Assembly (NCBI GenBank): GCA_034670405.1
Contig: JAXDDX010000034.1
Location: forward strand, 3,191,001-3,255,000
From: Hoplostethus atlanticus
Lineage: Eukaryota > Chordata > Actinopteri > Trachichthyiformes > Trachichthyidae
Length of the DNA stretch: 64,000 bases
Reading direction: 5' to 3'
Of the stretch, positions 43,690 to 56,480 are shown piece by piece (positions within the stretch are counted from its first letter, which is position 1; each line of letters starts with the position of its first letter). The position numbers and the translations under genes were made by a program. The notes under the pieces are model-generated. The model searched no databases and was not told the origin of the DNA. It was given only the letters and a program-made list of their open reading frames with translations.

Positions 43690-44080
43690 ACAACCTTGGC
43701 AAAAACCATTCATTTATATGACAGCGAGGTATTTCATTAAGTGATGGCGGATGAATTAACTAATTGACGAGGCTTTGGGCAGAGAAAAGAAAGCTTTTCT
43801 CTGAGACAGGTTTGATGAAACATTTGGAGTAAATCGACATTCACGCGCAGTTAACAGTTCTGATAGCGTATCATCCCCTCGGAGGCAAATTTCGCCTAGC
43901 AACAGGCCACCGGGGGCATCAAGATGTGCTGCTGGTTGAAGCCGGCGGGTTATCTGGGGCCGCGCCCTCCGAAAAAAACTGCCTCAACTGTGCAATACCT
44001 TCATTTGTTTCAGTAGAAAATGGAAAAAAAACATTCAAACACAGTTTATCTGCGCTGGAGCAATCACAGATCAGAAGCAA
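43690..44080. promoter_or_regulatory. Possible conserved non-coding element
   Basis: Repeat-free block with homeodomain-like words (GATGAATTAACTAATTGACG, GCAATAATTAGATATG) between low-complexity stretches. The look is that of a vertebrate enhancer; conservation is not testable here. Confidence 0.25.
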
Positions 44081-44099
44081 TAATTAGATATGAACAGAC

Positions 44100-46380
44100 A
44101 TTTAAAAAAAAAAAAAAAAAAAGATAATAAAACATGAATTTGACCGGCAGGGATTTTGATGGATTAGCTTCATTCCATGCACGATCGATGAGAGAGGGTG
44201 TTTAACCTGCCGGAGCATCATCTTATGAGGTGAGTTGAGAGAGCTCTCTGCAGCCTAAGGTGCAGGCGAGATGCTACGCTTGCTGTGGCGCCTTAAATTA
44301 GGCTGGTCTAGCTTGAGGGTGGGGGGGGTGGGGGGTGTGTGTTGTGCATGTGTTTTTGTGCTCTAATGGAGCTGTAGCGGATGATGTTAACATCTTCTGC
44401 TTTGTAGGCCCATCTCGGCCTTTTTGTTTAGATACTGTTGCATCTGAGATCCAGCTGGTATAGGCGGCTCCTGTTCTGAGGGAGCATCTGGATGTAGGGC
44501 CCCCCCCCCCCAGCCCGTGTGCGTGTTTGCTCTGCAGTAACGCGCGCTGCAATTTAACACGATCACCGACGCCCGCATTCGTCCATTATGTATGTAATTG
44601 ACGGACTGAGTAATCCGCTTGTTGTCCTGCTTCATCCTTCAACGTACTGTTTATCATTGTTGCGGTGACCAGGCGAGATCCATTTCGGCATCGCTGACTA
44701 TCTGAATGAACGTGTGTGTGTTTGTGTGTTTGTGCGAGCGCCCACGTATACCTGGCGTGTGCATGCTTTTCTTTGATGAGGAGTATAACGTTCTACTGAG
44801 CAAATAAGTTTAGTCTATTACAGCAATCATCTAGCATCATTCAGCCTAATGCAATATGATGTGTAACAGAATCATCCCCGCCTCATGCACCACCACCCCC
44901 CTCACCCACCCACAATTATCCTCCCACCTCAACACCCCTATCTGAACACCTCTTCCCAGAGCTATGTGCTGTGCATTTGATGCGTTTGTTAGGCCACACA
45001 TTTTGTTTTGTCATCATATCCAGCATATAGGACTTTTAAACTTTTTGGTAATATCGCTATGAGAAAAGGTGCTTCTGTACAATTTATGGGTTTCTGGGCG
45101 AAAATGACCTGAAATTGCATCTGTGCATCTTGCAGCTTAGTCAAAGAAATGGGTCATTTGAGCTCCCTGCCTGAACAGACGCTCACCATCGCACACTGAT
45201 AATAATAGTCCGGGAGTACACACTCCTGCGCTAACTGTAAAAATGCTGAAGTTTATGGGGCCTTCATTCATAGGTAATGAGACATTATAAATCTCCTCCA
45301 AGGTCCTGCTTAATTGACACATAGCTCATTTTCCCCAGCCCATGAGAATATGTGAGGATACCAGTTTTGATGTTTCTATTTAAAAAAACAACAACCCAAC
45401 GCTATATATACTGTAGGCCGGTACAGCAGACAAATTCAGCAAAGGTTCAGCAAAAGACAGCTAAATAAATCAATGGAGGTTTTTTAGTTTCCCATTATTT
45501 TTTCGGCCTTCAAAGCTTAATAGAAATATTGTGGGTGGAAATATTTTTCAGGGTAAAGTGAAGGATTTGCTTTTAGCCCAGGCATGGAAGAGAACGCAAC
45601 AGCGTGCGGGATAATTCAGCGTGCAAATTTGTCCAAGCGGGATGCTAAAGAGAACTAAACCAAACAGGTTTTTTAAAGTAATTCCATTCTTGTAAAATAA
45701 ACACATTTTGAAGTTAACCTCCTCTAAAACACACCGCACTTCCTGTACACATACGAAATGTGAATTTAGTCAATTCAATGAAAAAGACAAGCAATGAAAA
45801 AGAGAGACAACCTTAATCGAATGGTTGTTGAACAACCTCGGAAGGAAAATCCTATAATATAGGTGCATGGGTTCCATATGCTGTATGATCAAATCCATCT
45901 TAGACGTGATTCCTTAATGTCCCACTGGATTGTCTGGTATGACTAGTGTAGTCCAACACGGTTTTGGATTGTCAAAAAAAAAACCCTGTATAAATCTTGA
46001 AGGACTATAACAATACCTGTCTGGCCTAGCCAACAATGTTAGAAAGTGCCCGGACACATTTTCGGGTATGTGAACGTTTGAATTGAATTGAAGTGGCACC
46101 AGCGAGTCTACCGATGCAGCAATGTGACCAGCTGGACCCTCTACATCGGACACATTGTAAAGCTATTCTGTGGGTGTGTTCTGTGTCCAGATTTAGCTTA
46201 GTGGAGCAGCTTTCTCACCCACTCTCCTTCTCCTTCTCTCTCTCCCCCACCCCCCCCCTCAATCCTTCTCTCGTTCACTGATCGTCAAGCTGAAACAATT
46301 TACCCGAAGAGTCCGTGCCAAGCAGGATGACTGACAGAGAAAAAGAGGCAGAGAGAAAAGCAAAATAGCAATGCATCCAT
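44100..46380. other. Non-coding region, no gene recognised
   Basis: A poly(A) run near 44104-44121, then AT-leaning unique-looking DNA. No convincing exon. Confidence 0.45.
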
Positions 46381-46635
46381 ATATGGTCATTCGCATTCAG
46401 ACAATCGCTTGTGCACCCCTCACCGGCACAAAGCCCTTGTCATATTCATACCTGGAATCTTGCCACCACCTTGCCGCGTGCACGCCCACAAGCACGCACG
46501 CACACACACACACACACACACGCACACAATCCATCCGGTGTTTGTGCCTCTGTCTGTCCATGGTATTATTTTGAAGGCAACAAGCAGGTGGAGACTTCAA
46601 ATGCTAAATGTCATGGCATGATGAGCAGATGGAAG

Positions 46636-46915
46636 AGAGGAGAGGGAGAGGAGAGGAGAGGAAATGAGACAAAAGAAAACAATAAGAGAGGAGAGGAGAT
46701 ATGCAAAGGAGAGGAAACGAGACAAGAGAGAAGAAGAGGAGAAAGGAGGCGAGGAAAGGAGATAGAAGAGGGGAGGAGAGGAAGAAAGAAGATGACAAGG
46801 CCTGAGGGAACAAACATCACCTCCCGTCTGGCTCCCTGACGGCGAGGAGCAGACAGGTGGAGAGAGGAGGAGGGGAGAGGGAGAGGGAGAGGGAGAGGGA
46901 GAGGAGGAAGAGGAG
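46636..46915. repeat. Purine-rich (GGAGA/GGAGAG)n tract
   Basis: Some 280 bp almost entirely A and G on the plus strand, with GAGAGGAG and GGGAGA units. It gives long but meaningless open frames on both strands. Such tracts can form triplex DNA. Confidence 0.9.
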
Positions 46916-47465
46916 GTGCGGCGGCATCCTTCCAGCCGAGAGAAGGGCATCTGTCCGTCTCCCTTCTACTCGGGCTATAGCGTGCGGCAGCTGTCCAAGT
47001 CTAGCCCGAGTGTCGTGCTATTAGACGTTTTACCTGGGCCATGTCTCACCGCAAGAGCTGGAATGCATCGTGCATCTGTCCAGCCGTCTGTTATCCTCAC
47101 GCTACCTGTCACTCCGCCTGCCTGTCTCCTTGTCTGCCTTTCCATGAAGCACAAAATCTCCATGCGTTGCCTGTCTATCCATCCTATTGAGCACACTGTC
47201 TTTCTGTCTCTCTCGCCACCTGCTTGTCTGTCCGATGCATCCGCATCTCTATTGGCTTTCTGCCAGCCTGTGTATCATCGTTGTCCGTCCGTCCGTCCGT
47301 CTGTATATACTGTACATATGCCAGTGCGGCGTGCCCCGTGCCGGTAGGTGACTGGAAGATATAGTGGGATCAACGCTCCCTGTCACCGTAGGGGAGACCC
47401 CTCCCCCCACATCACAGCGCCTGACAGTGTCCTTCAAAACATGCTGTCAGCTCGCACACACGTAC

Positions 47466-47488
47466 ACACACACACACACACACACACA
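47466..47488. repeat. (AC)n microsatellite
   Basis: About 11 AC units. Confidence 0.9.
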
Positions 47489-48964
47489 TGCACACATGCA
47501 GGGATTGAGAGGCCAGTGGCTAAATCATTTTCAGGTGTGCAACTGATAAGGATGTGTGTGTGTGTGTTTGAGCATGAGTGTATGTGGACAAGTGTGTTGG
47601 ATTTTCGTGTTTGTTTTACACCTCCATAGATCTCTGAGGGGTAGAAGTGACCCCTGGTCTTTAGGTGGGGGCTAACGAGTAGCTTAGCCCTAAACCGTGG
47701 GTGGATTTACACAGAAACAGAGCCACCTGAGTTTTTTCAACCCTACACCAGCTACATCCCGTGGCTTTTCCATGTTAAATCAACACCTGCGCTATGTAAC
47801 TTTATGTAATTTGGTCTTTGGCGGCCCCAAGTGGCAGAAAGAGGTAAGTGTTTGTATTTTTGAGGATACCCAGAAATCGTATTGCGTTTCCGCTGACCTA
47901 AATTTCTTTTTCTTAGTGGTTTGAAGAGTGGTGAAGAAAATATTTTCGTTGCAGCTCCAGTCGTCTTTGCTCGAGGTAAATCATTTCATCAATTTCATTC
48001 CCGCCGGTGTAGCTACCTGACTCCAAAACTGGGGTGAATGGAGCGAATGTACAGCAGCTCAATCGCTTCATGAACTAGACTGATGAGGAGCTTGTATTTT
48101 TACATAGAAATGTTACAGAGTGCAGGTAAGTAATAATTTGAGCCATCTTCATATAAATAAATGTCTGTTTTGCCAATCTATCTCTGATAGATGTAACACA
48201 CTAGTGTTTCAACCTCTAGCCGGTGTCAGGTAGGTCTTTCCCGGGAAAAAACATTTGCACAGGAAGTGGTGCATTTTATTTTTCCAGCTCAGCAACAGAG
48301 GTTTGTTTGGAATAAGCAGAAGAAGAACTGGGTAGTTAGCATGAGCAGCAATAGCCATCGTGGCTGAACAGACAAAGAAAAGAGCGCCACCTACAGACAC
48401 TTCATCAACAGGAAATCAAGGAAAAAAGACGTCACAGTGCTGGACACACTGTTTGATTGACATGTGATCTCTGGGAAGTGCAATACAGAAACACCACAGC
48501 GATGAGCGCTGAGCACCAAAGATGGAGACTAAATAAAAAATAAAAAAACAAAATGAGTGGATTACCGCTTTAAAAGACTGGGTTGCACAGGGTTAACATT
48601 AGCTTCCTGCTGCGTTAGATCGTATATGGTGTAAAGAGAGAGCGGTGGCATGACATGCTGCAAAGCTAGCAAGCTGAATCTGAACCTGCAATTTTGCGAG
48701 CACACAGGTATGCGTCTTAGCTTGCTGTGCCACAAAGGCGCCTCGTCCCACAGGGGGTAAAATGAGATTTTCTCTTCCTGTAAACTGTATACCCAGCCTG
48801 GCGGTGCTCCCTTTGCCAACTGACTCTGCCTGCCAAACATATGTATGGCAAAACTGACTCTCTAGGCTGCAGCGGAGTGCAGCGTATCCAGGCAGACATG
48901 CACCCTGGCTAGGGAAAGAGGAAGTGGAGAATCATTCAAAGCTACGCTGTACCCGTCAAGGCCT

Positions 48965-48967
<3 letters not shown>

Positions 48968-49000
<33 letters not shown>

Positions 49001-49146
49001 CACACACAATCACAATGTAAGCACTCGCTCTATCAAATGCTCACTAATAAAGAGAGCAAAACAGGCAAGTGCACACTGCTCTCTCTCTCTCTCGCCCTCT
49101 CTCTCTCTCTTTCTATCCCTCACACACACACACACACACACACACA
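48968..49146. repeat. Compound (CA)n ... (CT)n ... (CA)n low-complexity block
   Basis: CA tract at about 48969-48997, CT-rich at 49080-49115, CA again at 49125-49146. Confidence 0.9.
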
Positions 49147-49679
49147 TAGAGAAGCCGAGTCTCTCCCCGGTGGATAAATCAGTCCTTTCATGCTCTGTCG
49201 TCTGGCTGGCCCTGTTCTACTGTGTTTCTATAATAGAGAAGGAGCAGTTCCTCTCTTTTACTATTCTAATGGTCACACATATATCTACCTCTTCTCTTCT
49301 CTTCTCTCTCTCTCTCTCTCCATCTATCATTCTCTCTCTGTCTCTCTCTCTTCTTCAAAGGGCTTCTGCATGTACACTGTAGGCTGAAGATGGAGGACTT
49401 ACAGCATGGGTAATGACTGGTAGAATATTTCACGCAGGCTAATGAATGTGTGTGTGTGCGTGCGTGTGTGTGTGAAGATGACGAAGTATAATTCCTTTCT
49501 AAGTGATAAGGGTATAGAGGTAATAGCTTTTTGAAAGAAGAGGACGACGATGATGAAGATGGTCTGATTAACGCGAGCATAATGAAGCTATCACAGGCCT
49601 ATTATCAGGTGTTTGCTTAAAAGTGACGATAATGATGATGATAATGATGATGACGGTGCCCTAATGAAAAATACTAACA

Positions 49680-50090
49680 TCTATAGGAAATGAAGTCCCT
49701 ATAGGAATGTTATAGTATACTATAGGAGATAAAGGTACCATTAAGTATAATAGGTTTAATATTAACTCACCACTACAGACACACTCTTAGTCCCTAGGAT
49801 TATTATAGTGACATACAAATAGTAGGATAAAATCACCATTGAGTACCACAGACACACTATCAGTCCCTATAGGAATATTATAGTGAAACCATAGGAGATA
49901 CAAAAAAAATGATAACGTCATGATTATGGAGCATTACAGGCACACAATTGGTCCCTATAGAAATATTATAGGAGTATTATAGTGACACTTTAATAGTAAC
50001 TCGATAGTAACTCACTATGGACCCTATAAGAATATTATAGGAATATTATAGGAATTACTATAGTGAGTTTTTGCTGGGGTCAAAGTGATG
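49680..50090. repeat. AT-rich dispersed repeat with CCTATAGGAATATTATAGTGA units
   Basis: Four to five imperfect units carrying TCCCTATAGGAATATTATAG, often followed by TGACAC or TGAAAC. They are separated by 50-110 bp and the block ends in ACTATAGTGAGTTTTTGCTGGG. CTATAG is itself a palindrome, so the block is rich in small inverted repeats. I take it to be a non-autonomous DNA transposon with internal tandem units; family name not known to me. Confidence 0.7.
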
Positions 50091-50097
50091 ACGACGA

Positions 50098-50175
50098 CCC
50101 CGATGATGATGATGATGATGGTGATAATCATGGTGCTCCTGATGGTGGTGGTGGTGGTGATGGTGATGATTAATG
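50098..50175. repeat. (GAT)n and (GGT)n trinucleotide block
   Basis: GATGATGAT... merging into GGTGGTGGT...; no frame of interest. Confidence 0.85.
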
Positions 50176-50249
50176 ATTACCAATACTACTGACAATCAGC
50201 TCGTGATCAAGAGAGAAGAGGGGGAGGAAAAGGGAGTCAAGACCGAGAA

Positions 50250-50504
50250 CATTAGAGCTAGTAAATAGCTACTTGATGAGAGATTTTAGGAGTCGTGTTG
50301 TTATTGGGGCAGCGAGAGAGAGAGGGAGAGAGAGGGAGCGCGCGCGCGAGAGAGAGAGAGAGAGAGGCAGAGAGAGAGAGAGAGAGAGCGAGATAACAGC
50401 GTTGGTCCTGCTCACATTAGACTCAGTTTCGTGACGGGCAGACGGGCAGAGCCAGAGAGAGGCGAAGAAACTTGAGGCAATCGCACCGAAAACGATATCC
50501 CAAG
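50250..50504 (+). other. Candidate non-coding (5' UTR) exon with donor site
   Basis: A GA-rich leader (50308-50392) is followed by about 110 bp of unique sequence ending in CCCAAG|GTAAAC, a fair splice donor at 50505. The pattern suits a first, untranslated exon of a plus-strand gene lying to the right. There is no direct support for transcription, so this is tentative. Confidence 0.22.
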
Positions 50505-51133
50505 GTAAACCAATCATTCATTTGTCTAAAATGACATAATCGGTCATAGCGAGCATATGTGATTTTTTGATATTAGGCTCCGGTGAACGAAGAGCAGACC
50601 CGGTTATTTGGGAAAACGCGTTCCCGCCTGTCTGCCGGATGCTCTTTGGCATCATCATTGCTTGACATTCAGCGGAGACTGCAATTTGAATTATCATTGC
50701 GGTGTGTGGTACAGAGAATAATCCCGCATCGATTTGCGGGGTTCCAAAAAATGTTTCAAAGAAATGAATTGCGTGCTGGTTCATGGCTCGCGGTGCACCG
50801 GGTCCGTGCGTATTTGCGAGACCCGGGAGGGTTCAGCTGGATTTTCGACATCATGAAAGTGTCCTCTTATAGCCCACCGTCAATTCAATTGTTAACTAGT
50901 TGTAGTCAATAGCCTGTATATATGGAGAGAGACCATTTCAGAATGGACGACACTGAACGTGTAGCCTTAATTGGGAAGCCCAATGGAGGCTGAGGACCTG
51001 GGCACTGGCGCACACGAACAGTGGGAATGGGAATTTCAGCCCCATAATAACTGACTGGTGGATTGATTGATTAATTACATGGTGGAGGCTACCAAACGTA
51101 CACGTCGTCTTCCGAGTACGCGCGCGGGGAGGT

Positions 51134-51135
<2 letters not shown>

Positions 51136-51177
<42 letters not shown>
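51136..51177. repeat. (GT)n microsatellite
   Basis: About 21 GT units. Confidence 0.96.
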
Positions 51178-51179
<2 letters not shown>

Positions 51180-52389
51180 GTCACTTTGGAAAGAGGTGCA
51201 AATTGGACCGGCGCAAAATCTTTACGCGTCTGAACCGATTCTTTACAGACGGTGTGCGCGCACGTCTGTCTGTGTCTGCAGCCCCCCCCTCCTCCCTTCC
51301 CCCCTCCCGCCGATCAGACTGACACATACCGAGCACCGTCACCCCGGGGCAAATATTTTACCTGCCTGCCTGCCTGCCGTATGCGCAATTTCTACCTGGT
51401 TGAGCGCGTCCCTAATGAAGTTGATCGGCTCCGCGTCGCTCCAGAAACCCCCGTTAAATTGCATCCATTTATTATGAGGTCCAAAGTCGGTCATAATAAG
51501 TATTTGGCTACATATCCAGAGGTGTTGGCGGCGCGCTCGTGCAAGAGGGCTATCTTTTATGGCGTGCACAATCAGAAATGTAATATTGTGCGTGTGTGTT
51601 TTTTTTTTTTTGCCTTGCGTGTGTAATGTCTGGGCTCTTACGCGGCCATTACTCTTGTGGGAAATACATTTTGCTTAGATTTATGACCTGCCTTCTCAGG
51701 TTATATCGATTAATACTGTGTATTATATTTTTGTATGAGCAAGAAAAGTGCGTCTGATATATATATATATATGTTACAGGATGTTGTACAGTCCACAGCC
51801 TGCTTTTGATACAGTCATTTCTGCAGCTGGGTCAATTCTCAGTGGGGATTGTATGCACATACAGCCCCCATCAAAACCAGTATGGTAAATATCTCTGTCA
51901 CACACACACACACACACACTTAGTGGGCCTAAAGCGGGTCCATAATCGGTCTGATCAGTGTCAACAACATGTTTATGTATGCAGAAGACTCATGTTTTCT
52001 ATACATCACTGATTATTTTGCCCCAGAGTACACTTGTACAACTAGTTCAATGTGAGTGAACACCACGGCTCTATCTGTGTGTGTGTGTGTGTGTGTATAT
52101 GTCTGTTAAAGTGCGTGCGTGTGTGTTTGTGCATCTCTGTGCGTATCTCTTTTCCCTGTCTGTATCTTTGATTGCGTGAGCACTTTTCTGCAATTTTCTC
52201 CGGACTAGCCTTGGCAACAAAAGGTTTCTGAGAAAATAGGACAGAGGAGTTTTGGTGATTGGACGCACACACTCTCTCCTCGACTAATTTGGTTTAGAGA
52301 GAGGACGGCAATCTGTGTCAGCATTCAGTTAGTAATTGTTTACACCAAATAGCTCTCGTATTTACCCAGATGGGGACCAAAGTGTGAAG

Positions 52390-52625
52390 GGAGTAGATGA
52401 GAGGAGGGAGGAGAGAGAGAACGAGAAGAGGAAGATGAGACAGAGAGAGAGAGAGAGAGAGAGGGAAGGGAGGGGGGGAAAGATGAAGGGTGGACAGAGG
52501 TAAGGGTTGGACAGAACATGAGGTGAGATTAGGAGAGCGCCGGAAAATGAGAGGAGAGAGGGAGGGAGGGAGGGAGGGAGGTAGAGAGAGGGGGGTCGGG
52601 GGGCGTGGGGGGTGGGGGGGAACAG
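52390..52625. repeat. Purine-rich (GA)n/(GGGA)n tract
   Basis: GA dinucleotides at about 52440-52463 and GGGAGG units at about 52557-52580, then G-rich. Reverse strand gives spurious Leu/Ser/Pro-rich frames. Confidence 0.9.
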
Positions 52626-52809
52626 CTGCCTGGAAACAGACAAGGCACACTGACTGACTCAGTGACTTATGCTGGCGATAAAAACTGCCTGTAGAATGGA
52701 AGCTGAAAAAGAGGTGCTGCTGTTGTGACAAGAGGGACACACCGATTCCCATCACCGGACATTACTGTGTAGTATAGCAGACAGCGCAAAAGGGGCTTGG
52801 AAAAACATG

Positions 52810-52811
52810 GT

Positions 52812-52847
<36 letters not shown>
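52810..52847. repeat. (GA)n microsatellite
   Basis: About 18 GA units. Confidence 0.95.
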
Positions 52848-52850
<3 letters not shown>

Positions 52851-52984
52851 GTAGTTGCAGAGAGAAAGGAAGATGGAGCAGCGCAGGCAGACTCAGATAA
52901 AAGTGCCAAGGACATGAAAAAGGTGGATGTGAGCGCGAGGAAAGAGACGGGGGAGAGGAGGAGGATGCGCTGGGGAATAGAAGT

Positions 52985-53830
52985 TGAATTCAGGTCTTGA
53001 ATGGAGATATTCTTAAACTACTTTTCCCTCCAAACTTATGCAGCCTTGTTACCGCTCCTTCCTGGAGTGCTGTGTACTGTTTTGACACAAAGATAGATGG
53101 TTTGGTTTTGCTCGAGAGGCTCTGTTGGCTGTCTGTCTCCTGGAAGGACTCTATTGCACCTTCAAGGAAAATTCCACCACTCTTACGACCTGCGATGCCT
53201 TCCAGGAATGACTTAGTGTCGTACTTCACATTGTTGATGTACGCACTTTTCCCTCGGCCTGCCTCGATCTGCCTCAGTTAGTGATTTGCCACATTTGTCA
53301 GAATGCCTTTTTCGACGACCCCCAGAGAACGGATGTGAACTTGTTGCATTCGGTGCACGTCAGCGGAGAAAGCAAGCAGGAGTCGCACCCCTCACCCAAA
53401 ATGTCTTGTGGCTGCATTGCATTCTGGTCTATTGAGGCTACTGCTGGTGCCTCTGCCTCTTCCATGATGGATTCCTCCCTGTATGACTGTTGAACGTCGG
53501 TCTAGAAAGAAGCCCCTTTCTCTTTGATTCTGAGGGGCTGACACCAAAGCCTGACATTTATGTTGATGTTTCAGATCGGCGGAAAAAAAGCAACCCATCT
53601 GCTATCAAACTCCGCTGGAGATGCGCTGGAAATATCTTGACGTCGCGTCAGATCATATATGTTTGCCTAGTTGATCACGGGAATAAGAAAAAAAATACAC
53701 CACCAAACAACAACATGGACCCAGAAATGCAACGTACATCATCAATAGCTGTGTTGAAGCGTTTTAGTGTGGATCTTTCCTTTAATCACATCCCCCCACC
53801 GCCACCTCTTCCAATTCCTGAAGACGTGTG
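52985..53830. other. Repeat-free stretch with unusual run of open frames
   Basis: Minus strand 53229-52990 is open for 79 codons (phrases KSFLEGIAGRKSGGIFLEGA). Plus strand 53281-53493 is open with a CHICQNAFF start. Plus 53490-53831 is open for 113 codons ending in a proline run. None matches a family I know and none has both splice borders. Listed because the stretch is neither low-complexity nor clearly repetitive. Confidence 0.2.
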
Positions 53831-54775
53831 AGACACTACACATGCACATCACCCCTCAAAAGCTTCTATAGAGAGAAATAAGGGCTTTAGAGGCACAGAG
53901 CCCACTATGGGATACACACAGGGAACATGGTAAACAATCAATGAGCCTCTATTTCCTTTGATTCCCTCCTAATGAGAATGGGAGACCCCTGGACGAGCAC
54001 CCAAGGGGGCTCCCCTGTTTCCGACAGCGTGTGTGGCAGGAGACAGACAGTCTACCATTCATTAGCTGACAATTCCGTGAAATGAATCAGCCAACGTGGC
54101 CTCCCAGGGATCGCCGTGGAGAAAAAAGGGGCGTAAAAGCTTAGCGCTCAAGACATGAACGTTCCCTTGGGCCCTTTCCACAGAGAGATAATGTAATGAC
54201 AGAATTCCCTTTCCGATTGTTTCAAAAAGGAAAGGAAACAAGGAGCTTTCCCGGGGATCTAACGTCGCCTCAGATCCCCCGCTTGTACTCGCTCTTTTTT
54301 GCTTTCCAGGCGAGGGAAAAACGGAGCGAGCGTTTTTAAAACCCGCTCTGCAGAGTCCTCTTCCTCTGGTGTCTTTTGAAGGGAGCGCGGAAAGCTTATG
54401 ACTCCGCAGCGGCGCCACGAGGGAGCGAATCTCTTTTATATCACCCCCCCCCAAATGGATACTTAAGGGGAAGTATCCGTTCGGAAGTATTTCTCACCCG
54501 TAAACCGATGCTCCCGAATAATGATGCCTGTGGTTTGAGTGCATCCAAGGACTGCGAGGCGAGGAGACGTCCAAAGACGAGGAAAGTAGGAAATTCCGCT
54601 CAGGGCGTCACCCGAGAAACCGCGGGGATTTAGCTTGAACATCCTTCACGCCTTTCCCGGTGGTGTCCTTACGCAGTGCCGTGTCCCCAGTGTCCTAGCA
54701 CGCTGAGGTTAGCGCAGGACGCATCGACCCCAGTCTGAGCAGTGCTATGGTGAGACATGGAGCCATTCTCTCCCC

Positions 54776-54777
<2 letters not shown>

Positions 54778-54807
<30 letters not shown>
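54778..54807. repeat. (GT)n microsatellite with (GGT)n tail
   Basis: About 15 GT units followed by GGT units to about 54825. Confidence 0.95.
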
Positions 54808-54808
<1 letters not shown>

Positions 54809-54984
54809 TGGTGGTGGTGGTGGGGGTCATTTCGAGGAAATGGCTACGTCTAGAGAGGAGCAGCGTTTTTCCTCTGCAAAGGCCTGTGGGATGCTGCTGC
54901 AAAGTCTGTCACGGTCTGATTGTTCTCAGACCAACACGGCTGTTTACTCATGGTCACGTGGTGATGCAAGCGGGCCGGCGCATG

Positions 54985-55010
54985 CACACACACACACACA
55001 CACACACACA
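54985..55010. repeat. (CA)n microsatellite followed by (TGCA)n
   Basis: About 13 CA units then TGCATGCATGCA. Complementary to the GT tract 180 bp to the left. Confidence 0.95.
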
Positions 55011-55487
55011 TGCATGCATGCAGAGGTACGCATACATGCAGGAAAGGCCGCACACAGAGAAAAACTCCAATCAAATCACTTTCCACAATACAGACAACCG
55101 GCTTTATTCCAGTTTTTCCCAATTTGCTCCCTTCGGCGCGAAGCGAGAGGATGCCGGACGCATCCGCGATATCTGCCTGCCAGCAGGGGGTCTCTGTTAC
55201 TGCCAGAGTGGGCTGAATTTTCAGAGTGGGATGCTCAATTGGTACAGGCAACTCCTAGCTAGGTGGCGGATGGCTGTTTGGATGGCGGGATGAAGGAGGA
55301 AAATGTACGGCAGCTCGCTCCACTGGAGACATTATTATATAGAAAGGAGAGGAGCCGCACTGTGTGTGTCGCACTGTGTGTGTGTATGTGTGTTTATTTT
55401 CCGGTGTATTTACATTTCTTCCCTACTGTGTGCAAGGGAGAGACAGATACAGAGAGGGAGGGAGGGAGGGCGGGGGAGACAGACAGT

Positions 55488-55494
<7 letters not shown>

Positions 55495-55518
<24 letters not shown>
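55495..55518. repeat. (GA)n microsatellite
   Basis: About 12 GA units. Confidence 0.9.
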
Positions 55519-55702
55519 CCTTTGAGTGTGGCTTGTGTTTGTGCTGGTGTGTGTGCATGCCGGTTATGCACATACTGTCACTGGCAGAGGTATTGGAACA
55601 GTGGGCTCAAACCAATCTCTCCTGTAGTTATTTCTGCTGGGAAGATAAATAGGAGCCAGGAATAGACCGCGGGATAACGATTCTGGGCATGTCCCGTACA
55701 TT

Positions 55703-55971
55703 TATAAACCCCCCCTGTTGGATAGACGTCGGCGGTTGCGCGCAAATATTAAGTCCGAGAGTACAAGAGACAGATGAGTCCTCTGAAGTTAAACTAAGTA
55801 AACTTGAGTAAACATCCCCCATCGGGAGAATCGAGAGAATTTATTTGTCTTTTTTTCCCCCCCGAATTTCCCCCTTTTGCATCGCAGTTCATCTAAACTA
55901 GTCGCTCCGATACATTCGGCAATACAAGGTTGACTTATTGACTAGGACGGCAGCTCCAAATCCTCCACAGG
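55703..55971 (+). promoter_or_regulatory. Candidate promoter plus first exon with strong donor
   Basis: TATAAA at 55703-55708, a CRE-like GACGTC at 55726, then about 240 bp ending in CCACAGG|GTGAGT, a near-consensus splice donor at 55972. No ATG-initiated protein of note, so if real it is an untranslated first exon. Inference only. Confidence 0.25.
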
Positions 55972-56319
55972 GTGAGTGACAATACAATCCTGGTTAGGTT
56001 TTGCTAAATTTCTAGCCTCTTTAAAAAGGCCCCATTGAATCCTGAGTCATAGTGGTGGGAGGACGAAGGTGTTGGCATGTGGGCCGTATCAGTCTCACAG
56101 TCATGCATCGTCGGGGTGAATCCGGCAGAAGCTGCAGTTAGGGTCTCTGTGATCATAACATTCAATATCTAGTGATATATCCTCTGTGTACTCTTAAGCA
56201 TAGCGGCTTTGAGGCTTTTATTGTGATAGAATGCTCATTTTATCATTTTCATTTACTTTTATTGATCCAATGCTTAGACGCACTTGAAACTGAAGGTACC
56301 GACTGTAGCCGCGCACATA

Positions 56320-56480
56320 ATTCCACCTTGGTGTAACTCAATTTAGGGAGACTTTAATTAGCTTTGCAACAAAAGGTGCCAATTACTGTAACCATCCCTT
56401 TTTGGAATTAAATCTGCCCCCACTCTGGAAATTAACTCCTTTTTTTTTTTTCCTTTTCTGAACAATAGCTTTTGAACAGA
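56320..56480. promoter_or_regulatory. Possible conserved non-coding element
   Basis: Repeat-free AT-rich block with homeodomain-like words: GACTTTAATTAGC, GCCAATTACTG, GGAATTAAATC, GGAAATTAACTCC. Bounded on the right by a poly(T) run. Confidence 0.28.

Noticed and set aside
52318..52755. 145-codon minus-strand frame, Leu/Ser/Pro-rich
   Set aside because: Antisense of a (GA)n/(GGGA)n tract; hydrophobic look is a composition effect.
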